A stretch of 64,000 nt of DNA, from contig ML769416.1 of NCBI GenBank assembly GCA_009733575.1, forward strand, positions 291,999 through 355,998, read 5' to 3'. Both the position numbers and the translations under genes were made by a program. Source of the DNA: Gymnopus androsaceus JB14 (taxonomy: Eukaryota > Basidiomycota > Agaricomycetes > Agaricales > Omphalotaceae). Numbering within the stretch: the stretch's first letter is position 1; every line of letters begins with the position of its first letter. This document shows positions 1 to 10,700 of the stretch, one piece after another. The notes beneath the pieces are model-generated. The model was not told the origin of the DNA and searched no databases. It was given only the letters and a program-made list of their open reading frames with translations.

Positions 1-640
1 AGATGGAACAATGGAAAGGTATGGAGAATTTGAGCACAAGGAAAAGCGCGAGCATATGGTTAATTGATATGGGATTGCAGATTGGGCGTTTATGAATAGC
101 ACCAGAGACGCGAGCACCTGCTCTAGCGAAACAGATGAGCCTTGAATTGGCGGGCCAGGGGGCACCTTTGAGTTCGTGCCAAGCTCGGAGAGCTGACAAC
201 CAGTTCTTGGCGCAAGACCCGCTAACTTTCCCCATATGATATCCTAGGAAACCAACTATAAGGTGTTCATTGGCTGGCATACGCTGGTCCTCCGAGATGT
301 CCAGCATGTCGCAAAATTGGTTGAATCGAAGAAGCCCTGCACCGTAGGCCTCCTTGGTTGAGTCCGCGAGTCCTGCAATAGCCAGCTTTTCGCCCCACTC
401 TATGACTTCAGGAGGAAGTATAAGAGAATGCTCAGAGCGTTTTGAGTTGGTGTAGGGACTGCTCCATGTGTGGATTCGGTCTTTGGCGCGGATGTTGGGT
501 CGAAGCTCATTGTGTGTGATAGAGCAACCTGATTTGGGATGCCTGGTGGCAAGTTCAGAAAGGATGTGGTTGGAAGTGCGGAAATTTGGGTGATTTGTGG
601 TACATATAGGGATTGTGGACAGCGCAACCGCGGGAGCATA
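1..640 (-). pseudogene. Tyrosine-recombinase-like N-terminal domain of a YR retroelement (cut by window edge)
   Basis: Read on the minus strand from about position 520 to 1, one frame gives LRPNIRAKDRIHTW, then EAYGAGLLRFNQFCDML, NWLSALRAWHELKGAPWP and ARAGARVSGAIHKRP. This is the helical SAM-like core-binding domain seen in the tyrosine recombinases of Agaricomycete YR (DIRS/Ngaro-type) retrotransposons. The catalytic R-H-R-Y part would lie beyond position 1, so activity cannot be judged. A frame change near 515-530 separates it from a proline-rich upstream stretch (640-520), which is either an intron or damage. It lies downstream of the RT and RNase H pieces in the same orientation, giving a gag-RT-RH-YR order. 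Family recognition is from motif memory. Confidence 0.7.
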
Positions 641-899
641 GCGGGAAAATGAGCGGCCAAAAACGTTATGAGGGTGGTTTGTTGGATTGGGGATGATTTT
701 TGTTGGGGATAGTGGTTTTTGTGGTTGCGGTTTTGAAGAGGATCCGAAACGGCTGTAGAGAGATACGTTGGAGATGTAGAAGTCTCCGGAGCCGTGGCTT
801 TGAGGGGGCTTAGTGCTAGCGGAGATGGTGGTTTATGTTCAAGAGAGTATTGATTATGTAAGTAAGTGGGAATACAATAGTGTATCTATACTAGATGTG

Positions 900-1475
900 T
901 ACAATGGCCTCGACGAGTTCGTCAGGTAACAAAATAGAATATGGTAGTTGGGTCTCATCAGAACCCATAATGCCCCTCGACAGAGAGTCGGCGGGGTTGT
1001 CAGTGGTAGCAATATAAACGAGTTTGGGTTTGATCAGAAGTGAAGTGAGGGTAGCAAATGTGCGGCGAACGGATAGGTTGATCCATCAATTGGGACTGCG
1101 TTGCTTAAGCATTGACCCAATAGTGCCTTGGTTGTCCAAGTGGATTAGTAGATAAGCGTTCTGGAAGCCCATTGCTTCGAGGAAATATACGACGAGCTCG
1201 ATTGCGAGCGTCTCGAGCCAGCAGATGTTGCGTCCCTCAATCTTCCAGTCATCTGTTAAGCGGAAAGCTGCCCAATGGCTCTGGATCCAGAAACCAATTC
1301 CCCAATTGGTGGATGCATCCGCGTATATCTCAAGATTAATGAGTGGGCCTCGGGGACGTAACTGGCGGTATATGAGAGGGTCCAAAAGTCTATCTGACCA
1401 CCAAACCAGTTCCTTTACCAGGGCAGTGGTCAGGAACTTCCCCTTCTTGAGTTCACGTCCACGGTAAGAAGCCAT
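900..1475 (-). pseudogene. RNase H domain of the retroelement (frameshifted)
   Basis: The minus frame shows the RNase H-fold signature: a first acidic residue in LEIYADASTNWGIGFW, a glutamate in CWLETLAIELVVYF and an aspartate in LLIHLDNQGTIGS. The frame stops at 1086, but the continuation in another frame (1085 to 900) reads on as RRTFATLTSLLIKPK and IATTDNPADSLSRG. The latter is the usual tail of this RNase H family, so a single indel at about 1090 has broken it. A second frame break separates it from the RT piece: FVHTFPQYPTSW changes frame to reach SNFMASYRGRELKKG at about 1465. The enzyme would remove the RNA strand during reverse transcription. Confidence 0.75.
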
Positions 1476-2182
1476 GAAGTTGGATATTGCGGGAAGGTGT
1501 GGACAAATGTGGTGTAGCAGAGGGTGCCATGGATTATTTCGACCGAGTTAAGTGGGGCCCTCAGCTGTTTGGGGTCAGGGAGAGGTTCGCTGGTGACGGT
1601 GGGAGGTGTATGGGAGGTTGATGGGTCGTTAGGGATGGTGGTGGTTATGGACGTCCATGCTGATTTTGGACCAAATTTTGCGAGGAAAACCTTGATACGG
1701 TGGAGGTATTTGAGTTGTTTTTCCTCCGGGAGACTGACCCGTTTAAGAGGTATGTTCCAAAGTAGGCCTATGTATATGAAAATATTGATAAAGAAGGGGT
1801 CGCCTTTCTTCTGGGGAGGGTGGAAAGGGGTGCCGAGTGGGTTGATAGATTCGAGGACTGCCTCTTGGTCATATGCATATTTGAAATTGACTGGGTCTGC
1901 ATCAGGATTGATGGGAACGCGGAAAACTGCCAAGTCGTCCTTGATCTTGGCTATGGGAAAGACACCTTTGGCGAATAAGATGTCTCGGATGGCGGCAGAG
2001 ATCATTCCTGAACAGCTGCTGGCACCCGCCCATTCAAAACAATCACACATATCAATCCAGAATTTGCCCTTTTCGTCGCAGACTACGAGGAATTGCTTGT
2101 GGTTGGGGTTGACTGGGACAGTCCAGTGGAATTTGATAATGTCCATGGTACATGCCTGCGTACCCGGTGGAGCATAGATAAT
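1430..2182 (-). CDS. Reverse transcriptase, second part (palm with DD)
   Basis: The piece begins after a splice acceptor at 2183-2184 and reads APPGTQACTMDIIKFHWTVP, the RT block carrying the first catalytic aspartate. It continues through FEWAGASSCSGMISAAIRDI (the FG-x-xxSP-like block) and IAKIKDDLAVFR, which contains the paired catalytic aspartates normally written xxDD. The KDDL form instead of YVDD is unusual but keeps both acids. It joins in phase 0 to the upstream exon ending at 2562. It loses frame near 1465 before RNase H. The original product would be the polymerase core of the retroelement. Confidence 0.75.
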   Translation of the reverse strand: MIYAPPGTQACTMDIIKFHWTVPVNPNHKQFLVVCDEKGKFWIDMCDCFEWAGASSCSGMISAAIRDILFAKGVFPIAKIKDDLAVFRVPINPDADPVNFKYAYDQEAVLESINPLGTPFHPPQKKGDPFFINIFIYIGLLWNIPLKRVSLPEEKQLKYLHRIKVFLAKFGPKSAWTSITTTIPNDPSTSHTPPTVTSEPLPDPKQLRAPLNSVEIIHGTLCYTTFVHTFPQYPTSWLLTVDVNSRRGSS

Positions 2183-2561
2183 CTTTAGATTTGAAATAAA
2201 ACAAATAAATTAGTATTCTGACTTCCAGTTGGAGCAGTTATGATTGCGAGACATCTATGACCAGTTTGGCCAAGCAAGCGTAAAGCCAAGACCAGTTGGT
2301 CTGGCGGAATACCACCCCAAGTGGTAAAGATAGCGTTGCAGCCAGTTGGCTGAGCAAATAGTACAATACCACCATCATGGTAAGGATATAGCTGCGACCA
2401 GTTGGCCGAGCAAATGGTACAATACCACTATAGTGGTAAGGATATAGCTGCGACCAGTTGGCTGAGCGGGGGGTACAATACCAGCACCGTGGTAAGGATA
2501 TAGCTGCGACCAGTTGGCCAAGCGAGGGAAGGAGATGAAATTATAAAATAGGTAGACTCAC
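2183..2561 (-). repeat. Retroelement intron packed with a ~55-bp minisatellite
   Basis: On the minus strand GTGAGT at 2561 and CTAAAG ending at 2183 bound a 379-nt intron whose removal fuses RT fingers to RT palm in phase 0. About five copies of a 51-57 bp unit fill positions 2240-2525. The shared core is GACCAGTTGGC(C/T)GAGC, followed by GGTACAATACCA and GTGGTAAGGATATAGCTGC. Copies diverge by a few bases each. Confidence 0.7.
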
Positions 2562-4484
2562 AAATTCTGCAACGTCACTGGCTGAGTCGAATATGGTGGG
2601 GAACAACTCCTTCTGGACATATGAATTGACGGATGGAGTTGTTCTGCCCTGCGAGTCTTTCCCTCCCTTGGACAAGTTGCGGCAGACTCTCAACTTTGGC
2701 ACCTGATCTGGTCCCTGCGTCGATTCTGCCACAATAAGCAGTGAGGCCACGAATGGTCCGCAGAGTATCTGTTCCACTTGCTGTTTGGAGAAAGGACCTG
2801 CCATACGACCTGCCGTTGATTCCTCTTCAATGTATTTCCGCACAGCTATTGGATGTTTAGAGACTGAGGAGTGGTTGGGAATGATGATGGTTTCCGTGAG
2901 GGCTGGGATGTCGCCGAGGGGAAAACTGTTTCTGAGATAGTTGAGCAAGATGGAGTATCGGTCGGATAGGCCGTAGATTGCGAGTTCAATAAAGAAAGTG
3001 TTGATATCGTATGGGGTGATGATTCTCTCGAATAGCTCATTCTCGAAAGTTGTTGAATTAGTGAGCGGATAACGGGGAATTATAATGGGGGAGAAATTGT
3101 GGAACGGTAAATGGCCAGGTCTGAAGAATGAATCAAGTTGACATTGGGCAGGAGGAGTTGCGGGCGTAGTGGGAGCCCCCGCAAAGTGAACAGATGTGAG
3201 ATGAGGAGTGGCAGTCCTTCTGGCATTTGCCCCAGCAATTGAATGCAACACAGATGACTGTGTTGTTAGGTGAGAGGAGTTGCCCCTTGACCGATTTGGC
3301 AAAGGGGAACTTCCCGTGCATACCTTGGTCATTGAGTTTGTGTCCCTGGAGGCCACAGCCAATGCGGCGAGGTCTGGGACCGACCTTGCTGCCCTCCAGA
3401 AAGGGCATCGGACCCGAGGGATGAGGGTTGTCGCGGATGTACGGCTTTGCCTGATGCTTGTTCGAAGAAGTGAACAGGGGGTGAAGTTGCATGACTGCCT
3501 AGCTAGGATTATCTCCGCATCTGATATGGCCTGAACTCGTGTCCAGGCTGTATCGTATGCCGCTTGTATGTACTCCGTATTCCGTTGGAGGTGGGCGCTC
3601 CGCAACTTTTCCGCATGAATCTTCCAAATTCGAAAGAGGAGTTCAGAATCTTTGTGGTAGAGAAAGTATGCGAAGTGCTTGGCAAAGAAGAGTGGGCGTG
3701 AAGCGAGAGCGCCATCAGCGTACCGTGCCACCATGAATTGGTAGTAGAAATCCGAGGTATTCTGGAATTGTTGGAATGTGAAGGATGGCTTGTCAACAGG
3801 CTTGCCCGCCCCCATCAGTTTCTTTAACAGTTCGGCTGTATTCAAGATGATGGGTTTGTCTGCAATGTGGGAGAGCTTGATAGTGGGGATCAATGCAATA
3901 TTAGCATTGATCCATGCAAGGTTCGAGGGAAGGAAGCACTGGAAAGGAATGTTGTGCTTGTATTTGGCCATGAGGAGCATTATCTCGGGAAAGACTGCCG
4001 TCGGAGCAGCTGTTGGATTGATAGAGGAAAGGATGATGTCTGGTTCACGAGTGAGGGCAGCGGTAGCGATGCGTTGAGTGTCCTGCTGCCTGGAAGCTGT
4101 TCTGACCCGAATTTCCTCTTCAATCCTCTCCGTCTCGTTCAAATCATTCATGATTCCAATAGATATGAGATTGAGGAGCGGTTTAAAGCTCCGGAAGAGG
4201 TCCTGGTCGCGTCTGACCATGTGAAACTCCTCATCCAGGATGGATATAACGGATTCCGCGTCTGATTCGGGATCACTCTCAGCGGCTGTGAGTTGTTTCA
4301 TAATACGAGCATCATTGCAAGCAGCAATATCGTAGTTGGCCTTGATACGGATGCCCAGCGTGAGCCTTCTGAGACTAGTGATGATATTAGGGGACTTGTG
4401 CGTTTTGGGTATGCGTGCAGGATTGTCCAACGACGTGTCGTGGGGAAGGAAGTTTGAATTCGGTCTCAGAGTGAAGGAAACCAT
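2562..4484 (-). CDS. Gag-like protein plus RT fingers, retroelement exon 1
   Basis: The frame opens with MVSFTLRPNSNF at 4484 and is long and hydrophilic, typical of gag-like regions of fungal retroelements. Its last 90 residues are RT fingers: QVPKLRVCRNLSKGGKDSQG, then TPSVNSYV. An exon-like splice donor (GTGAGT, minus strand at 2561) ends it before the palm. A cysteine-rich knuckle-like stretch (CVAFNCWGKCQKDC, CSLCGG) appears at 3240-3140 in a different minus frame, so this frame and the knuckle frame are probably parts of one broken gag. Between 3490 and 3100 the main frame is dubious. A second candidate frame at 3509-3796 shows the same frame scatter. Confidence 0.55.
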
Positions 4485-5409
4485 AAAGTGACAAAGCTCA
4501 GATAGTAAAGGAAAGTAGATAGGCTCAAAAAGACTGGTATAGGAGCGACGGCTATGAGAGTCGACTCCAAAAGGATGAAAGCGCTTAATGGCGCGCTGCC
4601 AACTCTCAAGCCGTGCTTAGCTTATCCTATGATAAGCGCGCTCTGCTAGCTTATCGCAGAGCTTGGCAACGCCGTTTACCTCTGAGATAAGCTAAAATCG
4701 GAATGATGCCATTGGTACAATTAGATTAGATAGCTCACGCATGCTGCTTAATTGATTATCGAAATACTATTTTCACTGAGACTTAAACCACTCCTTGCTG
4801 CAGAGACGTGATGTGCGGAATTTCTCAACAGAGGACTGGAACGGAAAACCGGCACTTTATTGGGTTGATGTAAGTGTTCAAATCCAAATTCTTTGACTAG
4901 CGTCAAAACCTCTACCTCCTTGTATTGCCTACAATAATATATAATTTCACCTCATGTATTGAGAAAACAGTTCTTCAATGTATAATTTAGTATACTTACA
5001 TAGAGTCTAATGCATCAAATACGCCCCGACAAAATAATTGAGTGACATTTTCACCAGAACTAGCAAAAATTGTGGAGATTGACTTTTTCGAATGACTGCT
5101 TGGGGATTGAATTTTTATTTATAGCGTTCATTTATACCTCAGAGCCCTGTATGCAGAAATTTGGATCAAAACTTAATGAATAAGAAAAGTATTTATGAAC
5201 AGCCTACCGAGGTTCGAAACCAGCACCTGTAAAGCCGTTAGCGCTAATTTCCTTGCCGCTGCCGATTTGTAAAATCTTGAATACCATTGGCTAGGTCCTA
5301 AGGTTAAGTATTCGGGGATAGTTCCGTATCAGAACTTGGGACATGGGCATTCAAAGCGGGTAGGCCCGGCAACCTGAAATCATCTTGATTTCGCTTGGGA
5401 CATGCATGC
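4485..5409. other. Intergenic, no gene seen
   Basis: I see no coding signal here. Around 4600-4700 the octamer-like TTAGCTTATC/GATAAGCT recurs on both strands, perhaps the eroded end of the neighbouring retroelement. At about 5205-5270 the minus strand has a tRNA-promoter-like A-box/B-box pair, too weak to call an RNA gene. Confidence 0.4.
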
Positions 5410-5859
5410 AGGCCCCCGGTCACTCACCCATATGTCGGTCCGCCTGTTTCCAAAAATTTACTCTGATTTACTCTATGAAAATCCACAAAAATCGGGTCTC
5501 AGACCGCTGTTTTACTCTATGACGGACCTATAATCAAAATTTCCCTACTATTTTTTTCTGATAGCTCTTTCCAACACCAATCCAGTCCACCAGAAAGTTT
5601 TTGTTCAGGTCTTCTGCCTTTGACTGGACATTCAGAACTTGGACGTGTCACGTTAACGGGAGAAAAAAGTCGTATCTTCCATGGATTATGTCAGTCCGGT
5701 ACAGCTAAATTTCACTGGCTCCACCCGTTTTACTCTATGTGGTACCGACTTGAGGCTTTCAAAGCCTGATTTACTCTATATTCGGGACCCAAAAACACGA
5801 AAATTTCTCCTTGATTTACTCTATTCCGGAGCGACATAGGCGTAAGTGACCGGGGGCCT
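5410..5859. mobile_element. 450-bp MITE with 8-bp target duplication
   Basis: The two ends are inverted: AGGCCCCCGGTCACTCAC on the left and, reverse complemented, AGGCCCCCGGTCACTTAC on the right. Imperfect identity continues for about 33 bp to ATATGTCGGTCCG. The element is flanked on both sides by ATGCATGC (5402-5409 and 5860-5867). It has no coding capacity. Inside, the motif TTTACTCTAT appears at least five times in direct orientation (about 5467, 5512, 5734, 5771, 5816). The 8-bp duplication suggests a hAT-like transposase in trans; that class assignment is inference. Confidence 0.85.
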
Positions 5860-6652
5860 ATGCATGCTATACGACATAGCACAGAACTGTATAGTATACT
5901 CTATATATTTAATAGTACGTACAGCGGGCAACTTGTGGGCAACCCGGCAAGCCGGTCAAGCCGGTCAATCAAAACAACCCTTTTTACGCTGTTGGTTGAA
6001 CGCTACTACATATGTTTGTTCTCACTTTTTTTGAAAAATTTATTTTATTTACAAATATATGCATCCCCTATGACTCTGAGCACAGGTATCCTCCTTTTTT
6101 ATTAGCTATTTATGGTACTGATGCCTCGTTGGGCTGTGTGTGCTTGTAGATAATTCTTGGATAGACCAAAAGGACCGAGTTATGCACCCGCACTTGGCTT
6201 TTCGTACATATGTACCCCCATGGCATCCTTCGAATAGCTTCCAACTGGCATCGATCTTCATGCTCAAACTACTTACCTTTGAAATTGTCAATTGGACGGA
6301 GTCGGGAGTTGCGATGCGCTTTCTTTCCTTACTTGCAACGAACTTGATCAAGTTTATGAATTTTGCTGTCAGGAGAGCTTCCAAAACAGCCACTGTAGTC
6401 ATTGTGTAATCAAGGTTGGCATGATAAATGTTCAGCACTGCCCAGGTTTGATACCTGTAGCTGTACATAGCATAGGTGATGAACTTGGGATGGTGATAAA
6501 CAAATCACTATGGTGACTGTTCCCACACACAATACTCATAAGGCAGGTAAACTTTGCATGCCCACTGAACTTGACCCTTCGGATTTCAACATTTAAGCTC
6601 TTCCGCTCATATCTATTCCAAATTCCAAGCCTCATCTTAACCGTGTTTTAAT
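5860..6652. other. Intergenic / promoter region, no gene supported
   Basis: AT-rich. Open frames on both strands (about 6106-6468) have no domain, no conserved composition and overlap each other. It probably includes the promoter of the gene starting at 6653. Confidence 0.4.
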
Positions 6653-8263
6653 ATGTCAACTGTCTGGTTTATGGTTGATGATACAGATTCAAGACTGAAT
6701 TATACAGGGGACTTGTGGTCTTCTATACAGCTTCCTAACTCTGAGGCAGGACCTACATACAACAGTACTTTGCATTTTGCAAATGCCAATACAAGTGTTA
6801 GCTTTCACTTTAATGGTGAGTGTGGGGCTAGACATTTATTGCCAGTATGTCTCAGTAATTTGATGTAGGTTCTTCGAATTTTGGAGTGTATGGGTCCTTA
6901 TCGGCATTGAATGCATCAGCCCTTGAATCCCCAGTCTGTGCTATCCAGTGCACACTTGATGGTACATCAACAGAAAACCAAGGATTTCTAGTACTTGCAA
7001 AGTCAAATGACTTGAACAATGTTCTTGCATGTCAAAACATTGCTGACAATTTGACAATCCACCCATCTTCAGGAGAGCATGAGCTTACGATTAGTGTTAC
7101 CTATTTGCTGGCAGACCCTCCTGGAAATTGGTCCTTGGATTATATCACATACGAGAGCCTGGTCAATCCTGCAATAGATGGAGAAATTTTACAGGCTGGC
7201 AATTTAGATGTTGCAAATGTAACAGATTACAGCATGCTAACCTTTGGACCAAATTGGACTCATAACACTGGCCCTGATGGCTTTTCCGTTACAAATTCGT
7301 CCCAATCTGATGTGACAATGAAGTTCAATGGTAAATATTATTCTTTGTGTCATTAAGTGCTTGGTTCTCATTGGGGCATTTTAGGAACTTCCTTTTCTTT
7401 ATATGGAGGTAGCTCTGGATTTGCACCAAATGCCACATATAAGGTTGATGACCTTGATGCAGTCCCATTTCCAGTGTTGGCATCCTCGGGAAGTGATCAG
7501 CTTCTATTCACAGCTTCCGACCTTGGCATTGGAGAACACACAGCAGTGATAAATGTTAATGGTAGCAATATACCATTTCAGATCAGCTATTTCTATGTGA
7601 CATCTCTTACCAAAGCTGAGCAGGCATCACTTAATTCCCCCTCCTCTTCCACCCCTTCCATTCCAAGCAGTACCACTACTGCTACCTCAAATCCTGAGGC
7701 ACACCATGTACACTCAAAGTCTGGGGTGATAATGGGAGCTGTCCTGGGTACAGCCATACCAATCATACTATTGACAGTAATAATGGCTGTTGTATGGACC
7801 AGGAAAAAATCCAGGCAAAGAAGAGCACTCAGAATGCTTGCTCCATCCCCATTCATATCCCAAACTCCCTTCACCCATCACAGTGTCCTACCTAGACAAC
7901 TGCTTGGTCAACTTGCCTTGATACTGCCAACATCCAAAAAGAATATCACAGGTAGGCTCGTTATTTATCTCATTGGCAGAAGTCCTGATAACCATTTTAG
8001 CCCTTACATCAGGTGAAGCTGAAGATAATGATGGGGACAGGCCTGGTCCACAAAACCTTCTCACTATGAAGCTGGAGCAGCGCCTTGTAGTTACACGGGA
8101 ACAGAACCAGCAATTGAACCAGCAATTGGAGCAGTTGACTCCACAGCAGCAACAAATACAGACACAACTGCTTACTGTTCATACAGACAGTGGCCTACGT
8201 CTGACTGGAGAAGAATCTCTGGAGGAGATATATGAAGTGCCACCTGGATACACAGAGTCATAA
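6653..8263 (+). CDS. Two-domain 'DDTD' extracellular / single-pass membrane protein
   Basis: Four exons fit exactly: 6653-6815, 6869-7330, 7385-7951, 8013-8263. Residues about 5-150 and 170-260 are two copies of the beta-sandwich-like domain found in many Agaricomycete membrane proteins. The first opens with WFMVDDTDSRLNYTGDLW and contains FNGSNFGVYGS; the second has DYSMLTFGPNW and FNGTSFSLYGGSSGF. Many NxT/NxS sites suggest glycosylation. A Ser/Thr-rich stalk (SSSTPSIPSSTTTATS) precedes one membrane helix (GVIMGAVLGTAIPIILLTVI), an RKKSRQRR stop-transfer, a glutamine-rich coiled-coil (REQNQQLNQQLEQL) and the family's cytosolic tail HTDSGLRL ... PPGYTES. No signal peptide is visible ahead of the first domain, which is common in this family. 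Ligand unknown; a surface sensor or adhesion role is inference. Confidence 0.85.
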
Positions 8264-9179
8264 TTTTCCAGAGAATTTGGCTCACTTTGATATCTAAACA
8301 GTTGAGGCAAAGCCTCATTTTATTATACATAGCTAAACATTATATAAACACTATGTAACTAATAACTATGATAATAGTAATCAAACAAAATGCTAATGCA
8401 TCTACCTTGAGCAACTATTAAACAGGTTACCTTGTTAGTACACTAGCAAGATAGCCTGTGCTCTCTCTAGATCACTTTGAGCATAAGGGCTTCTTTGCTT
8501 TCTAATAAGATATGTCACCAATGGAAAGATACAAACTCATCCATGCACATGCATGTACCTTAGCTTGAAGAACTTTCCAAGTGCAACGTTCAAGTTGCCG
8601 CTGAAGAAAACTTCGGTGTCTTCTTCCCCTTGTATTTACTCCATTAGGAATTGTAGTATGAATGTGCTATATAAGATGTAGATGGTTAAAAACCAGTTCT
8701 CCATATAGCAACTATGCTTACCAAGAGGCCATGACTCATTTGTACAAGAGATCAATCCACAAGAGGGGGAGGAAAATCAAAGTCCATGTGTAAAAAGTAT
8801 GGAGAGTCAAGAGAAATGTTTGTTGACAATTTTTGAAGGTTGCAAATATATAGCCTGCTGACTTAAGCAATTGGTAGTTCTATTCCAATTCAGTAGTTTT
8901 GCAACAATCAATCAGTGTATTCAGAAGGCAGCATTCAATGTCAAGGGCTTTCATTACTGCATTTTATTTTCAAGGATTATTTCACTAACATGTTCTACTA
9001 GATTACTTTCATGCCTTGATCTGAAGAAGCAGTAAAATCTCTACTCCCTGAGGATGCATCACCTTCCGAATACTCTTTTATTGGCAAGCTTATTAGAGTA
9101 AGAGCTTTACTCACTGCACACCTTGTCTAACTTAACTGACTGGTAATACCTATAACTTGATCTCATTGGTCTTCAAAGT
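8264..9179. other. Intergenic, no gene seen
   Basis: Long AT-rich stretch without a convincing frame on either strand. No inverted ends found by eye. Confidence 0.4.
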
Positions 9180-9571
9180 CAAGGTTCCAATTGCAAGTGT
9201 AGACCTATATTTTCTGTTTCTGGTCTAGCATTGCTGGTGGACAATACAACCAGATCTTTCACTCTTACTGCTTCACCATATACCAAGCTTGCAAAAGACA
9301 ACAAATTTCCATCTGTGTTCTCATCCACATTCACTATTCCTGAAACACCAAGGTGGTCCAAGCTGCCCACTATTATGGAAGGTGGATATTTTACTGCAGA
9401 AGGATTTGCTGTCTCTGTAGGACCATAGCTAGAGATGGTGATGGGTTTGTCCAGACTATTATTGTTGAGGCGGAGAAGGTTACCCTTCAGGGGAAGCCTT
9501 CCATGCCACCAGTTCAAAAATCTCTTCATAAGTCCTTGCTTTTAATTTATTGTAGTCAAATTACTCACTGA
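9180..9571 (+). pseudogene. OB-fold-like domain fragment, plus strand, frameshifted
   Basis: The plus strand reads FSVSGLALLVDNTTRSFTLT, then FTIPETPRWSKLPTI and GGYFTAEG. After a frame change near 9425 (the first frame stops at 9426-9428) it continues RDGDGFVQTIIVEAEKVTLQ and GKPSMPPVQKSL. This pattern (VSG, a VDxxxxxF strand, PRW, a GYFxxxG strand, then a hydrophobic strand) is the second half of an OB-like protein family common in Agaricomycete genomes. It has no start codon or upstream half on the same strand. The matching first half lies on the opposite strand at 9720-9998. Confidence 0.5.
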
Positions 9572-9719
9572 ATACCTTAGCTATATCCTTGACTGCAGGA
9601 GTCAAAAGACAAAACAAATTTAGTTATGCAGATAGTGTCAAAAAGGCTCACACTAGCTGAAAGAATTATTGCTTTTTACTTCATCTACTCATGCTATCCC
9701 AAACTTGTACATATTGTAC

Positions 9720-9998
9720 ACTCACGTTGGCAGTAACATCAGCAACTTTGGGCTCATCTTCCAAATCAAATTGATCATTTGCCTGCTTAAAGTAAAAGCA
9801 AAGCCCAACTATATGGTCTGCAGAAGTAGACCCAGACAGATACAGGTTAACGTCAAAAAGTAAAGCATTGTTTGGTTTGTCCAGAGTCAAATAGTGTCGA
9901 CAGGTTAAAACTGCCTGGCCATGAACAACAGCAGAGCTGGACCACAAAGAAAGTGATTTGGGAGCAGGCACAGTGGTTGGAGAAAGCACAGTGGGCAT
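9720..9998 (-). pseudogene. OB-fold-like N-terminal half, minus strand
   Basis: The minus frame starts MPTVLSPTTVPAPKSLSLWS and continues HYLTLDKPNNALLFDVNLYL, DHIVGLCFYFKQANDQFD and VADVTANV, where a GTGAGT donor follows. It resembles the N-terminal half of the same OB-like family whose C-terminal half is on the plus strand at 9180-9571. On the minus strand, downstream of the donor, no matching second half is found. Confidence 0.45.
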
Positions 9999-10205
9999 GA
10001 TTAGTGGGGGGCAAACTTCAAAGTGACCTTCTCCTTATAACTTATAAGCATGGAATAATGTTCGAGAACAGTCTAGAACTGCTGGAGTTGCTGTGACAAT
10101 GATCTCATGACCGTGGTTATTGAGACAATTCTATGCAATTTCACAGAGAAATTTCAGAGTGAAGTTGAAAACGGATATTGTTTGAATGAAAAATTTTTAA
10201 TCTAT

Positions 10206-10700
10206 CTATACTCTAATGTTTGAAAAGGGAGCAATAATATCATCTACTGATGACTTTGGCTCAAGTGCGAGTTGGTTAAAAGTGTTTGTAATAGACTCAA
10301 GTGCGCTTTCATGGTGTTGATGGTCCTGCATTCTTTTGTCATGCCTGGCTTGCAGCCCTTCTTTTATTGCTGCAATAAGTGCTTTTTGCTGAATGAAACT
10401 CTGACACTGTTTCAGTGACCGAGGGTGATAATGTGGTGGAAGAAATACCTGATAATTGCCCCTTAAAGCTTCCTGTGCTCTTCTTGCCTTGCAACATTCA
10501 AGAAACCTTGCATGTCGAGCATTAGCATTCAATGAGGAATTTAACCAGTCTTTGTTGGGATCCTAAGGTACTGTTCCCATAATCCCTAGTCATCAAAAAC
10601 CTTCTCAAGCTGTGTGTAGTATGACAAGGATGCTTCAGAGGAAAAGAAGATAAGGTTGCACAGGAGACAAGCGAGGAGTTGTGGATCTATATAGATACAT
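10206..10700 (-). CDS. Unrecognised protein, at least two exons (partial)
   Basis: A minus-strand exon opens after an acceptor (CCTTAG) at about 10564 with DPNKDWLNSSLNANARHARF and runs to the stop at 10206, ending IIAPFSNIRV. An upstream frame (about 10690-10600) reads DPQLLACLLCNLIFFSSEAS and YYTQLEK and can be joined across a short 38-40 nt intron. The sequence is rich in Arg, Gln and His and has no domain I recognise. The start was not found. It may be a piece of the same mobile or rearranged locus as the OB-like fragments. Confidence 0.35.

Larger units (their letters stand above)
1..4484 (-). mobile_element. Degenerate YR-type (DIRS/Ngaro-like) retrotransposon
   Basis: Minus-strand order is gag-like with Cys-rich knuckle, RT fingers, a 379-nt intron, RT palm, RNase H, and a tyrosine-recombinase N-terminus. 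Frameshifts near 1465 and 1090 break the polyprotein, so the copy is probably dead. No terminal repeats were found at the gag side up to about 4.7 kb; the other end lies outside the window. Assignment to YR elements rests on the recombinase domain. The domain order resembles the Ngaro group more than DIRS1, but this is inference. Confidence 0.65.

Noticed and set aside
1524..2177. 217-codon plus-strand frame
   Set aside because: Antisense shadow of the reverse transcriptase.
5205..5270. tRNA-like sequence on the minus strand (TTAGCGCTAACGG ... GGTTTCGAACC)
   Set aside because: Boxes are present but acceptor and anticodon stems do not form by eye; at most a SINE relic.
6106..6468. 120-codon minus frame
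   Set aside because: Overlaps an equally long plus frame; no start context, domain or splice sites.
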